Origin: Choristoneura fumiferana
Taxonomy: Eukaryota; Arthropoda; Insecta; Lepidoptera; Tortricidae
Direction: 5' to 3'
Assembly (NCBI RefSeq): GCF_025370935.1
Contig: NC_133472.1
Span: forward strand, 41,932,849 to 41,996,848
Length of the DNA stretch: 64,000 nt
Positions 24,701 through 28,446 of this stretch are shown one piece after another. The first letter of the stretch is position 1. Each line of letters starts with the position of its first letter. The translations under genes were made by a program, and so were the position numbers. The notes under the pieces were generated by a model. That model was not told the DNA's origin. It saw nothing but the letters and a program-made list of their open reading frames with translations, and made no database searches.

Positions 24701-26829
24701 AAAAGATTTTCATGTGGCTTTTTTTATAAAAATAGCCGCACATTATTTTTACTGATAAAAACTTTAGAAAAATAAATCACAGCAAATATGTCATAATGGT
24801 AATTTTTTTTTTGTTTTCATAAGTAATACTATTTTTCCAAAAGCTTTTTTCAATAAAAATACTAATAATGTTAATCCTACTAATATTATAAATGTGAAAG
24901 TTTGTGAGTGAGTGAGTGAGTGAGTTTGTGAGTGAGTGAGTATAAAAATAAATAATAAATAATAAAATATATTTATTTAATAGTATGCTTACAAAATCTA
25001 CATAGGTAGGTACATAACAAATAATAAGTACAATCAAACTATCAAAAGGGAAAGCGACTCAGCTTATGCCTGCGCCTTGCAGAACAAAGTCCCTTGGCTA
25101 ACAGACGCGTTTTGTGTTATGTTTGTTACTTCTTCACGCTGAAACGGCTGGACGGATTTAGATTAAATTTGGCAAAATGTTAGTAAAGTTAGTACATTTT
25201 ATTTGATGTCACAGATAGCTCCAACTTGGTGCCTTTTTTAAGGTCTCTACCCCGTAATAGGAACATGTCAGGAACGGAATGTCGATGGTTGGTTAGGAAA
25301 GATGCTAGTGTAGGGTTGCCATAAGGGTGGGGACTCAGACGGGGTCATTTTACGAAAAAGTAGTAAGGTAGAAAAAAAGGACAACTTTTGACACACTCAT
25401 TTAATGGTAGCAATCCGCCATTCAGGTTCTCTGTTTGTAGGCGCTTTTCGCTACAAAGCGGAAAATGCACGTTATCAGCTATGTTGTAGCCTAGCTAGTT
25501 AGCCGTGTTTATTATAGGTATATTATTATTTACCAAGTCCAGCCCCCTACTAAATAACTATGATTCTTAAACCGGGACAATTTGCTTATCGGCCGGGACA
25601 CCATGCTTCAAAACGGGACATGTCCCGGCGTACCGGGACGTATGGAGACCCCATGCTAGTGGATGTCTCATACTTTTCAAAACAAAGAATATATTTTTGC
25701 CTGACACACGTTCCTATTGTGCTCATGGTATGTTACAATATACTAGGTCGACCTTTATTGTTCATTTTTGGTGCATTAATGACATCTCTATACTTCGTTT
25801 TTTTTAGGGTTCCGTAGCCAAAATGGCAAAAACGGAAGCCTTATAGTTTCGCCATGTCTGTCTGTCTATCCATCCGCGGCTTTTCTCAAGGACTATCAAT
25901 GCTAGAATGCTGTAATTTTGCATGAATATATATGTAAACTATGCTGACAAAATGCTATAATATAATATTAAAAAAAAAAAATTTAACTTTACCTCCCATA
26001 GACGTAAAGGGGGGGTGATTTTTTTTTCTCATCCAACCTTGTAGTGTGAGGAATCGTTGGATAGGTGATTTAAAACCATTAGGGGGTTGCTAAAACAATT
26101 TTTGGATTCAGTGATTTGTTTGCAAAATATTCAACTTTAAAATGCTTATTTTCATTAAAATCAGTCCCCCTCTAAAATCTAAACTGGTGGGTGGAAAAAT
26201 TTGAAAAAATTCAGGATGGTAGTAAGTATATCAAACTTACAAGGAAAACTATAACCGTTATGTTTACTTATTAGTAGAACAGAATAGAATTATTAGTAGT
26301 TTAAGAGTAAATAGCAGCCTAATGTATAAAATATACCTAAATTTGGAATATTCCATACAAAATACGAAATCCTTTGAAAATTTTACTTAATTTTTTCGTA
26401 ATGGCTACGGAACCCTATTTCGGGCGTGTCCGACAACCTCTTGGCCGGTATTTTTATTTAGCATTAGAAAAAAAGTAAGTGATCTTGACATGCTTTTTCA
26501 TTGAAAAAACACTTGAAAAATAACTCATAGCAAATATGTAATTAGAAAGGAGAATAAGATCATTTAGATGCTTTTGGTATCATAAGTAATAGTAACTGTT
26601 TTTTTTAACGTTTTTTTAATAAAAAGACTAATCAATATTGTTTACCCTTTTTCTCAAGTTAAAAAAAAAATGAAGTATACTTGTTTTAATATTTAATATC
26701 ATTGGACTTACCTTCAGAACGGCGGAACAATCCCTCCTGCCGCTCTCTAAACATCAGCACGCCTTCTCTATCGAAGAACTGCGAGGTTTGAGAGGCCAGG
26801 GCCACCAGCTCTTGCTTATTGTACCTCAT
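209..26829 (-). CDS. INPP4: Inositol polyphosphate 4-phosphatase (INPP4 family), 5' part of gene, spliced
   Basis: Family members remove the 4-phosphate from PI(3,4)P2 at endosomal or plasma membranes, ending PI3-kinase signals. Seven exons on the minus strand are recognisable: 26712-26829, 17476-17631, 15736-15927, 14618-14769, 3680-3841, 1760-2116 and 209-391. Exons 1-3 give an N-terminal PH-like region (RWFRLRGNLLFYLK, then a WLKAIQMA helix). Exons 4-6 give a C2 domain: TEVIETCSNPCFSKTILF resembles the INPP4A segment TEIIEGTNNPIF, and AVYDVKERVSE matches its VYDVKDRSQG. Exons 6-7 continue with YRFHSGLGGDITVHE and the following helical part. The catalytic CX5R domain must lie beyond the left edge. 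Exons 1-4 join cleanly; exons 5, 6 and 7 each need a one-base frame change to stay in the homologous frame, so assembly error or a disabled allele is possible. Intron 4 (10.8 kb) holds a BEL retrotransposon. The gene is divergent from importin-7. Confidence 0.78.
633..852. repeat. Long near-perfect inverted repeat (foldback MITE)
   Basis: Arms 633-728 and 757-852, each 96 bases, are reverse complements with only a few mismatches around a 28-base loop. The arm includes GTTGAGTAGCTAACTTAAAG. It lies in the INPP4 intron between exons 6 and 7. No coding content is seen. Confidence 0.85.
870..1220. repeat. Dispersed AT-rich repeat ending GCAGTCGGGTAAAAA
   Basis: Contains CTTTCATTTGATACCC and CCGCCATTTTGG, both also found in the 122-bp tandem repeat at 19.6-19.95 kb. 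It ends with GCAGTCGGGTAAAAA, which recurs at 31885. Probably a non-autonomous element; the class is not clear. Confidence 0.45.
1383..1680 (-). mobile_element. SINE-A copy
   Basis: On the minus strand a tRNA-like head (GGTTTGAACCTATCGCC region) leads to a tail containing CCCAGCAGTGGGACGTATAT followed by GATG repeats. Related copies are at 3335, 7094/11823, 29287 and 47337. The tail resembles the 3' end of the RTE-like LINEs here, as expected for a SINE that uses a LINE partner. Confidence 0.7.
1760..2116 (-). CDS. INPP4: INPP4 exon 6 (apparent frame break)
   Basis: Minus-strand acceptor CCCTAACAG and donor GTGAGTATC bound it. The first part reads RLRVALSTRENKTVGFVTING and GWSLEP, matching the end of the INPP4 C2 domain. 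After RSQSLPP the homologous frame shifts to LGLKLKFP, then YRFHSGLGGDITVHEIMAEA. The switch is at the TTT run 1929-1931 on the plus strand, which seems one base too long. In-frame joining to exon 5 favours an acceptor four bases inside (end 2112); this is uncertain. Confidence 0.72.
2126..2256 (+). repeat. Conserved 85-bp dispersed element, copy 1
   Basis: Positions 2126-2210 show no mismatch by eye with 56666-56750. It contains GTGTCACAAGGGAGCAAAAT and GAATCC/GGATTC inverted motifs, and its last unit (GAATCCAGAATGTAGCGA) is repeated once more with small changes. It ends 8 bp from the acceptor AG of INPP4 exon 6, so it lies where the branch point and pyrimidine tract should be. Confidence 0.85.
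2257..3030. other. INPP4 intron 5, no recognised feature
   Basis: AT-rich intron sequence. No exon-like reading frame with splice sites and no repeat shared with the rest of the window was recognised. Confidence 0.4.
3335..3603 (-). mobile_element. SINE-A copy
   Basis: Same family as 1383-1680, shown by the shared segment CACGCGGGCCCAGTGCGGAT and a tRNA-like end on the right. The CCCACTGCTGGG tail is partly deleted. It ends about 75 bp left of INPP4 exon 5. Confidence 0.65.
3680..3841 (-). CDS. INPP4: INPP4 exon 5, C2 domain (apparent frame break)
   Basis: Acceptor CTTTCCAG and donor GTATGG on the minus strand. The frame continuing from exon 4 reads TCSNPCFSKTILFRASDGLT; the second half reads EAVVRIAVYDVKERVSETAV in the frame one base away. 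Both halves match adjacent parts of the INPP4 C2 domain. The join falls at the C4 run 3779-3782, one base short of what the protein needs. Confidence 0.78.
3899..4075. repeat. Two-copy tandem duplication, about 89 bp unit
   Basis: The segment beginning ATCAAAACGTTATAACTTTT (3899) is repeated from 3988 with small changes, including the shared GAGTTCAAAGGAATTATGGA. Local duplication in INPP4 intron 4. Confidence 0.75.
4380..4490. repeat. Retroelement 3' tail fragment
   Basis: Contains CCCCTCTTTTTGTGTCGGGG, whose reverse form appears at 52424-52443. Likely the end of a dispersed element; only the tail is recognisable. Confidence 0.4.
4600..5440. other. INPP4 intron 4, nothing recognised
   Basis: AT-rich with short open frames only. 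No splice-bounded exon and no shared repeat was seen. Confidence 0.4.
5442..6071. mobile_element. MITE-2 copy (about 630 bp, GGGTTCCG ends)
   Basis: Begins AGGGTTCCG and ends GGCTACGGAACCC plus GGGCGTGTCCGACACGCTC. Near-full copies are at 25806-26449 and 34637-35231. The short terminal inverted repeat GGGTTCCGTAGCC (clear in the second copy) suggests a non-autonomous DNA transposon. Confidence 0.65.
6575..6713. mobile_element. MITE-5 copy (TCGCACCTTT termini)
   Basis: Inverted ends TCGCACCTTTGAAATTAAAC and its near reverse complement at 6690-6713. A second copy is at 34259-34374. Confidence 0.75.
6725..6868 (+). mobile_element. SINE-B copy (tRNA-headed)
   Basis: Begins GACGACCGGATGG and has a B-box-like GGTTCGATTCC near 6779. 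It continues into the family body (CGAATGTTTGTTCTCGGGTC) and is truncated in its tail. Confidence 0.75.
7094..7157 (-). mobile_element. SINE-A copy, left part, split by BEL element
   Basis: Tail half of a SINE-A (CATCATCATC, then ACGTCCCACTGCTGGGC). The same SINE resumes at 11823 with GGGCTTGGGCCGTAG. The BEL element was inserted between the halves. Confidence 0.75.
7158..7294 (-). repeat. BEL 3' LTR
   Basis: 137 bp from TATTTTGGATT to CTTGCACA; matches 11686-11822 base for base by eye. In minus orientation this is the downstream LTR. Short for a BEL LTR. Confidence 0.85.
7295..7829 (-). pseudogene. BEL integrase C-terminal remnant
   Basis: Open frame resembling the end of BEL/Pao integrase: NSRPLTRILLEDADEVLMPA, then an HFWQCW tryptophan motif and PGRDGVVRVAEVTT near the end. 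The upstream catalytic part is degraded, so it is only a piece of the retroelement polyprotein. Confidence 0.75.
7830..8860 (-). pseudogene. BEL RNase H and integrase N-terminal remnants
   Basis: Broken frames of the retroelement polyprotein. SCEFYLFSDASECAFAAVIY (8700-8810) is the RNase H start, and ITALGWLRSDARALKPFVGS (about 8500-8560) resembles the later RNase H segment. Stops and frame shifts lie between them. Confidence 0.65.
8824..11661 (-). CDS. BEL Gag-protease open frame
   Basis: The likely start is the ATG at 11661 (MNTRSKS, typical of BEL Gag); the frame is open further upstream without another ATG. Near the N-terminus are six 17-residue repeats (RSADPPLRHQESSSSVQ). A coiled-coil-like Glu/Arg/Ala region and a Gag core follow, then zinc-finger cysteines and histidines (CSLCKQTHELSNC, CPRCFRKGFHKFKPSC). 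An aspartic protease with LLDDGSTGTFID and a conserved VIIGIDNWHL segment comes next. After LNSIKLTEIKP the frame runs into sequence normally read in another phase, marking the deletion that removed reverse transcriptase. The 2.8 kb frame is intact, so Gag and protease could still be made. Confidence 0.85.
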   Translation of the reverse strand: MNTRSKSAKVNVPNMGGGVTSLAGQQESSSSAQRSADPPLRHQESSSSAQPSADPPFRHQESSSSVQRSADPPFRHQESSSSVQRSADPPLRHQESSSSVQRSADPPLRHQESSSSVQRSADPPLHAAQSAPSRTSSGATSRSTIVARQLEAQALHARRLADIENERERLEAERQAAAAERAAERERHVAELELKASLAAIEAGASQRGGSRGTRSRASEQDWVNNVIPNPTEQHLLSANPPFRFDDTVVQCATQGPRAPRGLGAVACDRSPQQYRPEDGGVTRLVNSLEKLINKVNSPVTKTDLPTFDGKSYLDWLALKRAYENTAQGLSASDNLTRLSCALRGAAREAVAGLLAAARAPAAVLAALDARFGRPELVVMHEVAAVRALPKVSYDGKDLAIFASRVRNCVEVIRLLNQPDYLCSPELFQALWSKLPLLLRPRWLDYAHSCVDCVSKIEMFADFLSREVDLQYRFGGVMDYTSPGADRQTSYRDRVNIVAENNSNSIPSPINTIDNSENICSLCKQTHELSNCSKFVKMTVNDRWQFIKNNKLCPRCFRKGFHKFKPSCTKKVCSVDGCGMRHHVLLHGSKLERAVTSHVDVEDDDDDDEPAPSMSSAAAPAARNAPAACSAPTALAPASPSDDSDHEILTHATSSSPKESSVRPLLKIVAVTVSGPSGSVNTYALLDDGSTGTFIDSDISARIGAKGPEKLIHLDCVGGLEKDVNAQYVNFNIKGRHSTETHCIKKARSFSGLGAARQSAHHESVRKYAYLADIAGNFCYEDVKPMVIIGIDNWHLSFAIATRKGTNTQPVAILTALGWVLFGFGCSKTRQVDVVNHTTLNEPEIKNDRFILENLIRPQSKLNSIKLTEIKPTAPSTSALCRFSSARRSKPSHRSHRCLRSHLASRRLAQGCGLELRAPSRRLRCVEVTVPRPNLNLELAYSTAL
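11289..11595 (-). repeat. 51-bp tandem repeat inside BEL Gag
   Basis: Six copies of a 51-bp unit (17 codons) containing GGGCGGGTCCGCGCTTCGCT. The copies are nearly identical and GC-rich, unlike the AT-rich flanks. Copy number probably varies by slippage. Confidence 0.9.
11686..11822 (-). repeat. BEL 5' LTR
   Basis: Matches 7158-7294. In minus orientation this is the upstream, promoter-bearing LTR; Gag begins about 25 bp inside it. Confidence 0.85.
11823..12071 (-). mobile_element. SINE-A copy, right part
   Basis: Continues the SINE begun at 7094 and ends in the tRNA-like head (reverse of CGGGTTTGAACCCACGAACC, then GGTTAAACCACTCGGCCACC). Confidence 0.75.
12390..12650 (+). mobile_element. Lep1-like Helitron fragment with (CTGT)n
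   Basis: Starts ACTAATATTATAAATGCGAA, followed by a CTGT microsatellite (12418-12443) and CCGCTGAACCGATTTGGATG. This start plus microsatellite is the hallmark of Lep1-type Helitrons in Lepidoptera. The 3' hairpin is missing; another copy begins directly after it. Confidence 0.7.
12651..12875 (+). mobile_element. Lep1-like Helitron, near complete
   Basis: Same 5' end, a second (CTGT)n tract (12679-12711) and a 3' end with GCGGGCATAAGCTAGTTAT, the CTAG terminus preceded by a short GC hairpin. The tandem arrangement with the previous copy is typical of Helitrons. Confidence 0.7.
13129..13335 (+). mobile_element. SINE-B copy, 5'-truncated
   Basis: Starts near TGACTACGAAGCTTGAGG, has GGTTCGATTCC, and ends in the family tail CTAGGTCAATTGGTGTGAAT plus TTTA repeats. 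Confidence 0.7.
13340..13960. other. INPP4 intron 4, no recognised feature
   Basis: Short open frames without splice signals. It includes AGAGATGTTTGAGGGTGCG-like sequence also hinted at near 36180 and 48460, probably a degraded repeat. Confidence 0.35.
13966..14612 (-). pseudogene. INPP4: Tandem array of decayed copies of INPP4 exon 4
   Basis: Five partial copies of exon 4 lie just downstream (minus strand) of the real exon, each keeping the 3' half of the exon and a donor. The clearest start at 13966, 14121 and 14367. From 14121 the array is two 246-bp units, each with one longer and one shorter exon copy, and the real exon donor sits exactly one further period on at 14613. Copies still encode SPLVVIYV and RYGTTEVIE but lack the exon's 5' half and acceptor. 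In-frame stops precede the conserved part, so splicing into them would not make a usable protein. Confidence 0.85.
14618..14769 (-). CDS. INPP4: INPP4 exon 4, C2 domain start
   Basis: Acceptor TCTGTACAG and donor GTAAGT. It reads MNEVPLCELALSCDNLLCDA, then PSPLVVIYVRYPKGL and RYGTTEVIE. This resembles the first strands of the INPP4 C2 domain (LEFSLACSELH in human INPP4A). It starts by completing a codon and ends in phase 0, fitting exon 5. Confidence 0.82.
14770..15100. other. INPP4 intron 3, nothing recognised
   Basis: AT-rich spacer between exon 4 and the first MITE-1 half copy. No feature was seen. Confidence 0.35.
15114..15180. repeat. MITE-1 half copy
   Basis: Contains AATCGAAGTTCGTACCGTCC and CCTCTCGCTCTCGTATTAAA, the left half of the foldback family whose full copy is at 24083-24210. 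Confidence 0.7.
15452..15689. mobile_element. MITE-12 copy
   Basis: Inverted ends: ACTTCGTTTTTTTAGCATTA at the left and TAATGCTAATAAAACGAAGT at the right. Shared with 26455-26680, 54683-54900 and, degraded, 38072-38215. Confidence 0.7.
15736..15927 (-). CDS. INPP4: INPP4 exon 3
   Basis: Acceptor TATCCTCAG and donor GTGAGACTG. It encodes VWDNGVTYRMATYHESERTL then WLKAIQMAPYDNIKSQMAVL: the last strand and C-terminal helix of a PH-like domain, then a linker of charged helices. Phase 1 at both ends, joining exons 2 and 4 without a frame change. Confidence 0.82.
15974..16104. mobile_element. MITE-1 copy
   Basis: Foldback with GGGCTACTACGAAATTCGAA at one end and GCGAAGTTCGAATTTTGC at the other; the centre keeps CCGTCCCTCTCGCTCTCAT. 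It lies 46 bp upstream of INPP4 exon 3. Confidence 0.75.
16222..16582. repeat. Dispersed repeat pair, copy 1 (MITE-16)
   Basis: Shares CGGACCGGTTGGGGCCAGTG-like sequence, GAGACACGCGTCTGTGAACT and CAACTAGATACGAGTGCCAC with 41982-42292. The middle differs in length. Class unknown. Confidence 0.65.
16732..17066 (-). mobile_element. SINE-B copy interrupted by MITE-15
   Basis: Minus-strand SINE-B: tail at 16732-16778 (AATTGACCTAGTTCCAAAGT) and head at 16917-17066. The MITE-15 copy (16779-16916) splits it at GGGTAC/TACGCAAC, giving a short TAC repeat on both sides. Confidence 0.7.
16779..16916. mobile_element. MITE-15 copy
   Basis: Ends AGTCACCAGCACCAATATTG and TTAATGCAGGTGATTGTAC. A second copy is at 46845-46975. 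Inserted in a SINE-B. Confidence 0.7.
17257..17442. mobile_element. Foldback MITE with about 72-bp arms
   Basis: Left arm from 17257 and right arm ending 17442 are near-perfect inverted copies (GTCTCGATCGCGTTCGCGTT and its reverse), around a short centre containing GCTAGAGGCGCTG. It lies 34 bp downstream (minus strand) of INPP4 exon 2, in intron 2. Confidence 0.85.
17476..17631 (-). CDS. INPP4: INPP4 exon 2, PH-like domain
   Basis: Acceptor GTCTTTCCAG and donor GTGAGTAGG. It reads SLRWFRLRGNLLFYLKGPEP, then GVIMLGHHQVKLQPQDEAGH and WPFQI, the typical strand pattern of a PH domain. Confidence 0.82.
17671..18484. mobile_element. MITE-13 copy, long form
   Basis: Ends ATCCAATTTATAGAAAGGG and TTCCATAAATTGGAT are inverted. 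Internal AGACGCCATTAACCCGACCA is shared with 39934-40569 and with half copies at 31075-31217 and 45655-45770. No transposase is seen. Confidence 0.65.
18497..18595 (-). mobile_element. Lep1-like Helitron 3' end
   Basis: Begins ACTAGCTTTTTCCCGCGGCT, the reverse of the CTAG terminus with its GC hairpin. Only the 3' end is present. Confidence 0.6.
18788..18885. repeat. MITE-2 terminal fragment
   Basis: AGGGTTCCGTA, then CCGGCCAAGAGCGTGCCGGA and GGGTTCCGTAGCCATTACG: the MITE-2 terminus in reverse orientation. Confidence 0.6.
18886..19344. other. Intronic spacer, no recognised feature
   Basis: AT-rich INPP4 intron 1 sequence with A runs. Likely part of a degraded element but no ends were identified. 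Confidence 0.35.
19345..19514. mobile_element. MITE-6
   Basis: Inverted ends ATACACAACTTATATGGTCA and TGACCATATAAGTTGTGTAT, about 33 bp of near-perfect TIR. Single copy in the window. Confidence 0.8.
19599..19964. repeat. 122-bp tandem repeat, three copies
   Basis: CTCTCAAC followed by GCCCTTTCATTTGATACCCA starts at 19599, 19721 and 19843. Copies differ at very few sites, so the array is young. Its core resembles 940-1060. Confidence 0.9.
20212..20495. repeat. REP-D copy, internally deleted
   Basis: Shares CCTTAATGTGCTTGTCATGA, a GC-rich centre (CGCGCTGCACACGCACGCCA) and GACTTCGGGCTTCTAATAGA with 29938-30345 and 48828-49240. Confidence 0.7.
20548..20672 (-). mobile_element. RTE-like LINE 3' coding fragment
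   Basis: On the minus strand it reads LGKHSVGRPPARWSDD and SWMRQAEA, the conserved tail of RTE-like retrotransposon proteins. Truncated at its 5' side. Confidence 0.65.
20816..21540 (+). mobile_element. hAT-type element carrying a retroelement coding fragment
   Basis: Inverted ends CAGGGGTCGGACAAAAAGTG (left) and CACTTTTTGTCCGACCCCTG (right). An 8-bp repeat GTAATTAC flanks it (20807-20814 and 21541-21548, with one extra T on the left). CAGGGG ends and an 8-bp duplication mark the hAT superfamily. No hAT transposase is present. The interior holds a frame of retroelement type (20931-21275). Confidence 0.82.
20931..21275 (+). pseudogene. Retroelement protein C-terminal fragment inside hAT element
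   Basis: Reads TCTDTLAASYLPATTKCAGA, then KYSCLGAQYHFFAFGVETLG, GNPRAGSFLAQRISIAVQRG and NAACVMGTMP. This resembles the last domain of reverse-transcriptase-type proteins common in arthropod genomes, recalled and not searched. No own start or promoter is evident. Confidence 0.55.
21729..21943 (+). mobile_element. Lep1-like Helitron, complete short form
   Basis: Begins ACACTAATATTATAAATGCG and ends AAAGCCGCGGGCAAAAGCTAG: hairpin plus CTAG, followed by T. Internal CACGTCGAAACGGAGCGAC is the family body. Confidence 0.75.
22394..22543. mobile_element. MITE-17
   Basis: Perfect 17-bp inverted ends CTATGCCTGTGGTTTTT and AAAAACCACAGGCATAG. No internal frame. Confidence 0.75.
22916..23098. mobile_element. 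hAT-like remnant
   Basis: GCAGGGGCCGCGGGCTGC at the left and AAAAGGTTGCCGACCCCTGC at the right resemble degenerate hAT termini. No clear 8-bp duplication. Confidence 0.4.
23354..23610 (+). mobile_element. SINE-B, full-length tRNA-headed copy
   Basis: Head GACGACCGGATGGCCGAGTGG holds an A-box-like TGGCCGAGTGG and the B box GGTTCGAATCC at about 23411. Pol III transcription is plausible. Body CGAATGTTTGTTCTCGGGTC, tail CTAGGTCAATTGGTGTCAAG and a T-rich end. Best family reference in the window. Confidence 0.82.
24083..24210. mobile_element. MITE-1, full reference copy
   Basis: Perfect foldback of about 128 bp: GGGCTACTACGAAACTCG at the left, CGTAGTAGCCCTG at the right, centre ATTAAATAGTATAAGTGTC. 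Family copies: 15114, 15974, 27676, 28066, 40978, 41228, 45884 and 58558. Confidence 0.85.
24873..25160 (+). mobile_element. Lep1-like Helitron with (GAGT)n microsatellite
   Basis: CCTACTAATATTATAAATGTG is followed by a GAGT repeat (24902-24942), an AT-rich insert and later CACGCTGAAACGGCTGGACG. The 3' hairpin was not found. Confidence 0.55.
25806..26449. mobile_element. MITE-2 copy
   Basis: Near full-length: AGGGTTCCGTAGCC at the start and GGCTACGGAACCCT near the end are exact inverted repeats. Aligns over its length with 5442-6071. Confidence 0.7.
26455..26680. mobile_element. MITE-12 copy
   Basis: TTTAGCATTAGAAAAAAAGT start and ATGCTTTTGGTATCATAAGT centre match 15452-15689 and 54683-54900. 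It lies 32 bp from the donor side of INPP4 exon 1. Confidence 0.65.
26712..26829 (-). CDS. INPP4: INPP4 exon 1, start of translation
   Basis: Start ATG at 26829; the same frame upstream has a stop 9 bp earlier (TGA AGC ATC ATG), fixing the start. It reads MRYNKQELVALASQTSQFFD, then a stretch ending EGLFRRSE. Donor GTAAGT. The N-terminal extension before the PH region is as expected for insect members. Confidence 0.8.
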
Positions 26830-27675
26830 GATGCTTCAGGAACCACCCGAGAGTTCATAGCATAACCCTATCGCATACTTATATTATGTTACAATGAGTA
26901 AAGAGTTTACGAAACCCAAGGGGAGCCGTCAACGCCCAAGTGCATTTTATAAAATTTTACGTATTAACACTATTAAAAATTTATTATGATAGTTATTATA
27001 AACGAAACTGAGTGAGTTGAAGAAGAATTTGACAATCAGCACTAGTTAATATTGTTTTAATCGACTTAACACTGTAGTTCTGGCATCAAAATGTTTTCGC
27101 AGTGCATGTTATTGTTTGAAATTATCTTTGAAATATTTTGTTTGTGACACAGAGTCCTGCATAATTTAATGCCAAAATTGGATAACACACGAAAAGACGC
27201 ATTACAGATTGCGGCTGAGAATTGCGGTAAAAAAAGACACCAAAATATTGAAATATTTTCCGGATGAAAATTTTCTGTTCTGTTTCTGATCTGACGTTTA
27301 GTTTTGTAACTTTTTTTCTTCGATCCCGATCCGAAAGGAGCCCACAATAACTCAAACAGCCTCGATAAAAAAGCTGTTTTTTTTTTAATTGAATTTATAA
27401 ACCTAACAATACCAATAACTAAAAAAATCACAAAATTATATTTTACTGATCTTACTATTAAAATATTTTTCGATAGAACGTTTCTGTTCCCACAACTCAA
27501 ATTATGAATTCATAGAACTAAAGAAAGTGTGCGGCCGACCTCAGAGATTTTTTTTTCAATACCTCTCGGTTATTTTATGTTTTATCAATACTATTATATA
27601 TTCTGTGGTTTTATGCAATAAGTCGCCTTGTTCGCTGCGTTCTAAATACTTTCTAAACGCATATCCGCCCCGGCA

Positions 27676-27795
27676 GGGCTACTCCGAAACTCTAAACTCG
27701 AAGTTCGTGTCGTGCGGTCCCTCTGACACTTACACTATTTAATAGGAGAGCGAGAGAGACGGTACGATACAAAACTTCGAGTTTTGAGTTAGCCA
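27676..27795. mobile_element. MITE-1 copy in promoter region
   Basis: GGGCTACTCCGAAACTCTAA start and ACTTCGAGTTTTGAGTTAGCC end; foldback as in 24083-24210. Confidence 0.75.
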
Positions 27796-28065
27796 GCCAA
27801 GAAGCAGCCAAGCCACTGATTATGATATTTGTTTTTTTTTTATTGTTTGATTAAATCATTAAAAAAAAGATTTTGATCTAGCTCTTAGCTTGTACACCCT
27901 GGTAGGCAGTAATGTTTTTTTCAAATAAATCTCTTGCTAAGAAATGATATTTTTGTATTTTTCGCTTGGTTCTGGTGGTTCTATACTCTCCACTTAATTC
28001 TCCACTTAATTTATCCTCACGTTATGATAATGTGAAACGGTCGTTACGAATTAATTTTATTTCAG

Positions 28066-28190
28066 CAGGGCTACTATGAAATGCGAAGTTCGTGTTGTGC
28101 GGTCTCTTTGACACTTATACCATTTAATTCGAGAGCGAGAGGGACGGTACAATACGAACTTCGAGTTACGAGTTTCGTATTAGCCCTGCA
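28066..28190. mobile_element. MITE-1 copy just upstream of importin-7
   Basis: CAGGGCTACTATGAAATGCG start and TACGAGTTTCGTATTAGCCCTG end. It lies 57 bp upstream of the CACGTG palindrome and 173 bp upstream of the msk start codon. Confidence 0.8.
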
Positions 28191-28246
28191 GGGCTAACAA
28201 ATTGACAGTTGGATAAAAATTTCACATGAATGGGAGCTTTACAGTA

Positions 28247-28256
28247 GTCACGTGAC
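28247..28256. promoter_or_regulatory. GTCACGTGAC palindrome (E-box / CLEAR-like)
   Basis: Perfect 10-bp palindrome with a CACGTG core, 107 bp upstream of the msk ATG. Such sites bind basic helix-loop-helix-zipper factors of the USF/Myc/MITF type. Binding here is inferred. Confidence 0.5.
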
Positions 28257-28362
28257 CAGAGTACCATCGGCAATCTGTCTTTTTTACTCCACGCCCCTGG
28301 CGGCAGTCCATGCCTTCAGTAGAGAAATATTTTACTTGGATAATTATATAGCAAACTCAAAA

Positions 28363-28446
28363 ATGGATACAAGAAAGTTAATCGAAATTTTGCGCGCCAC
28401 CATCGACCCCAACCAGAGGCAGCAGGCAGAGGAACAGCTATCCCAG
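28363..28446 (+). CDS. msk: msk exon 1 (coding part)
   Basis: MDTRKLIEILRATIDPNQRQ then QAEEQLSQ; first helix pair of the importin N-terminal domain. Ends in phase 0 before GTACAA. Confidence 0.92.

Larger units (their letters stand above)
26830..28362. promoter_or_regulatory. Divergent INPP4/importin-7 intergenic promoter region
   Basis: 1,533 bp separate the two start codons, which point away from each other. It must hold both 5' UTRs and probably both promoters. Visible parts are a GTCACGTGAC palindrome (28247-28256) and two MITE-1 copies (27676-27795, 28066-28190). No clear TATA box was assigned. An open frame at 27066-27500 is probably chance. Confidence 0.6.

Noticed and set aside
27066..27500. 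144-codon open frame on the minus strand between the two genes
   Set aside because: Low-complexity, no recognisable domain, AT-rich; likely chance in the 5' region of INPP4.
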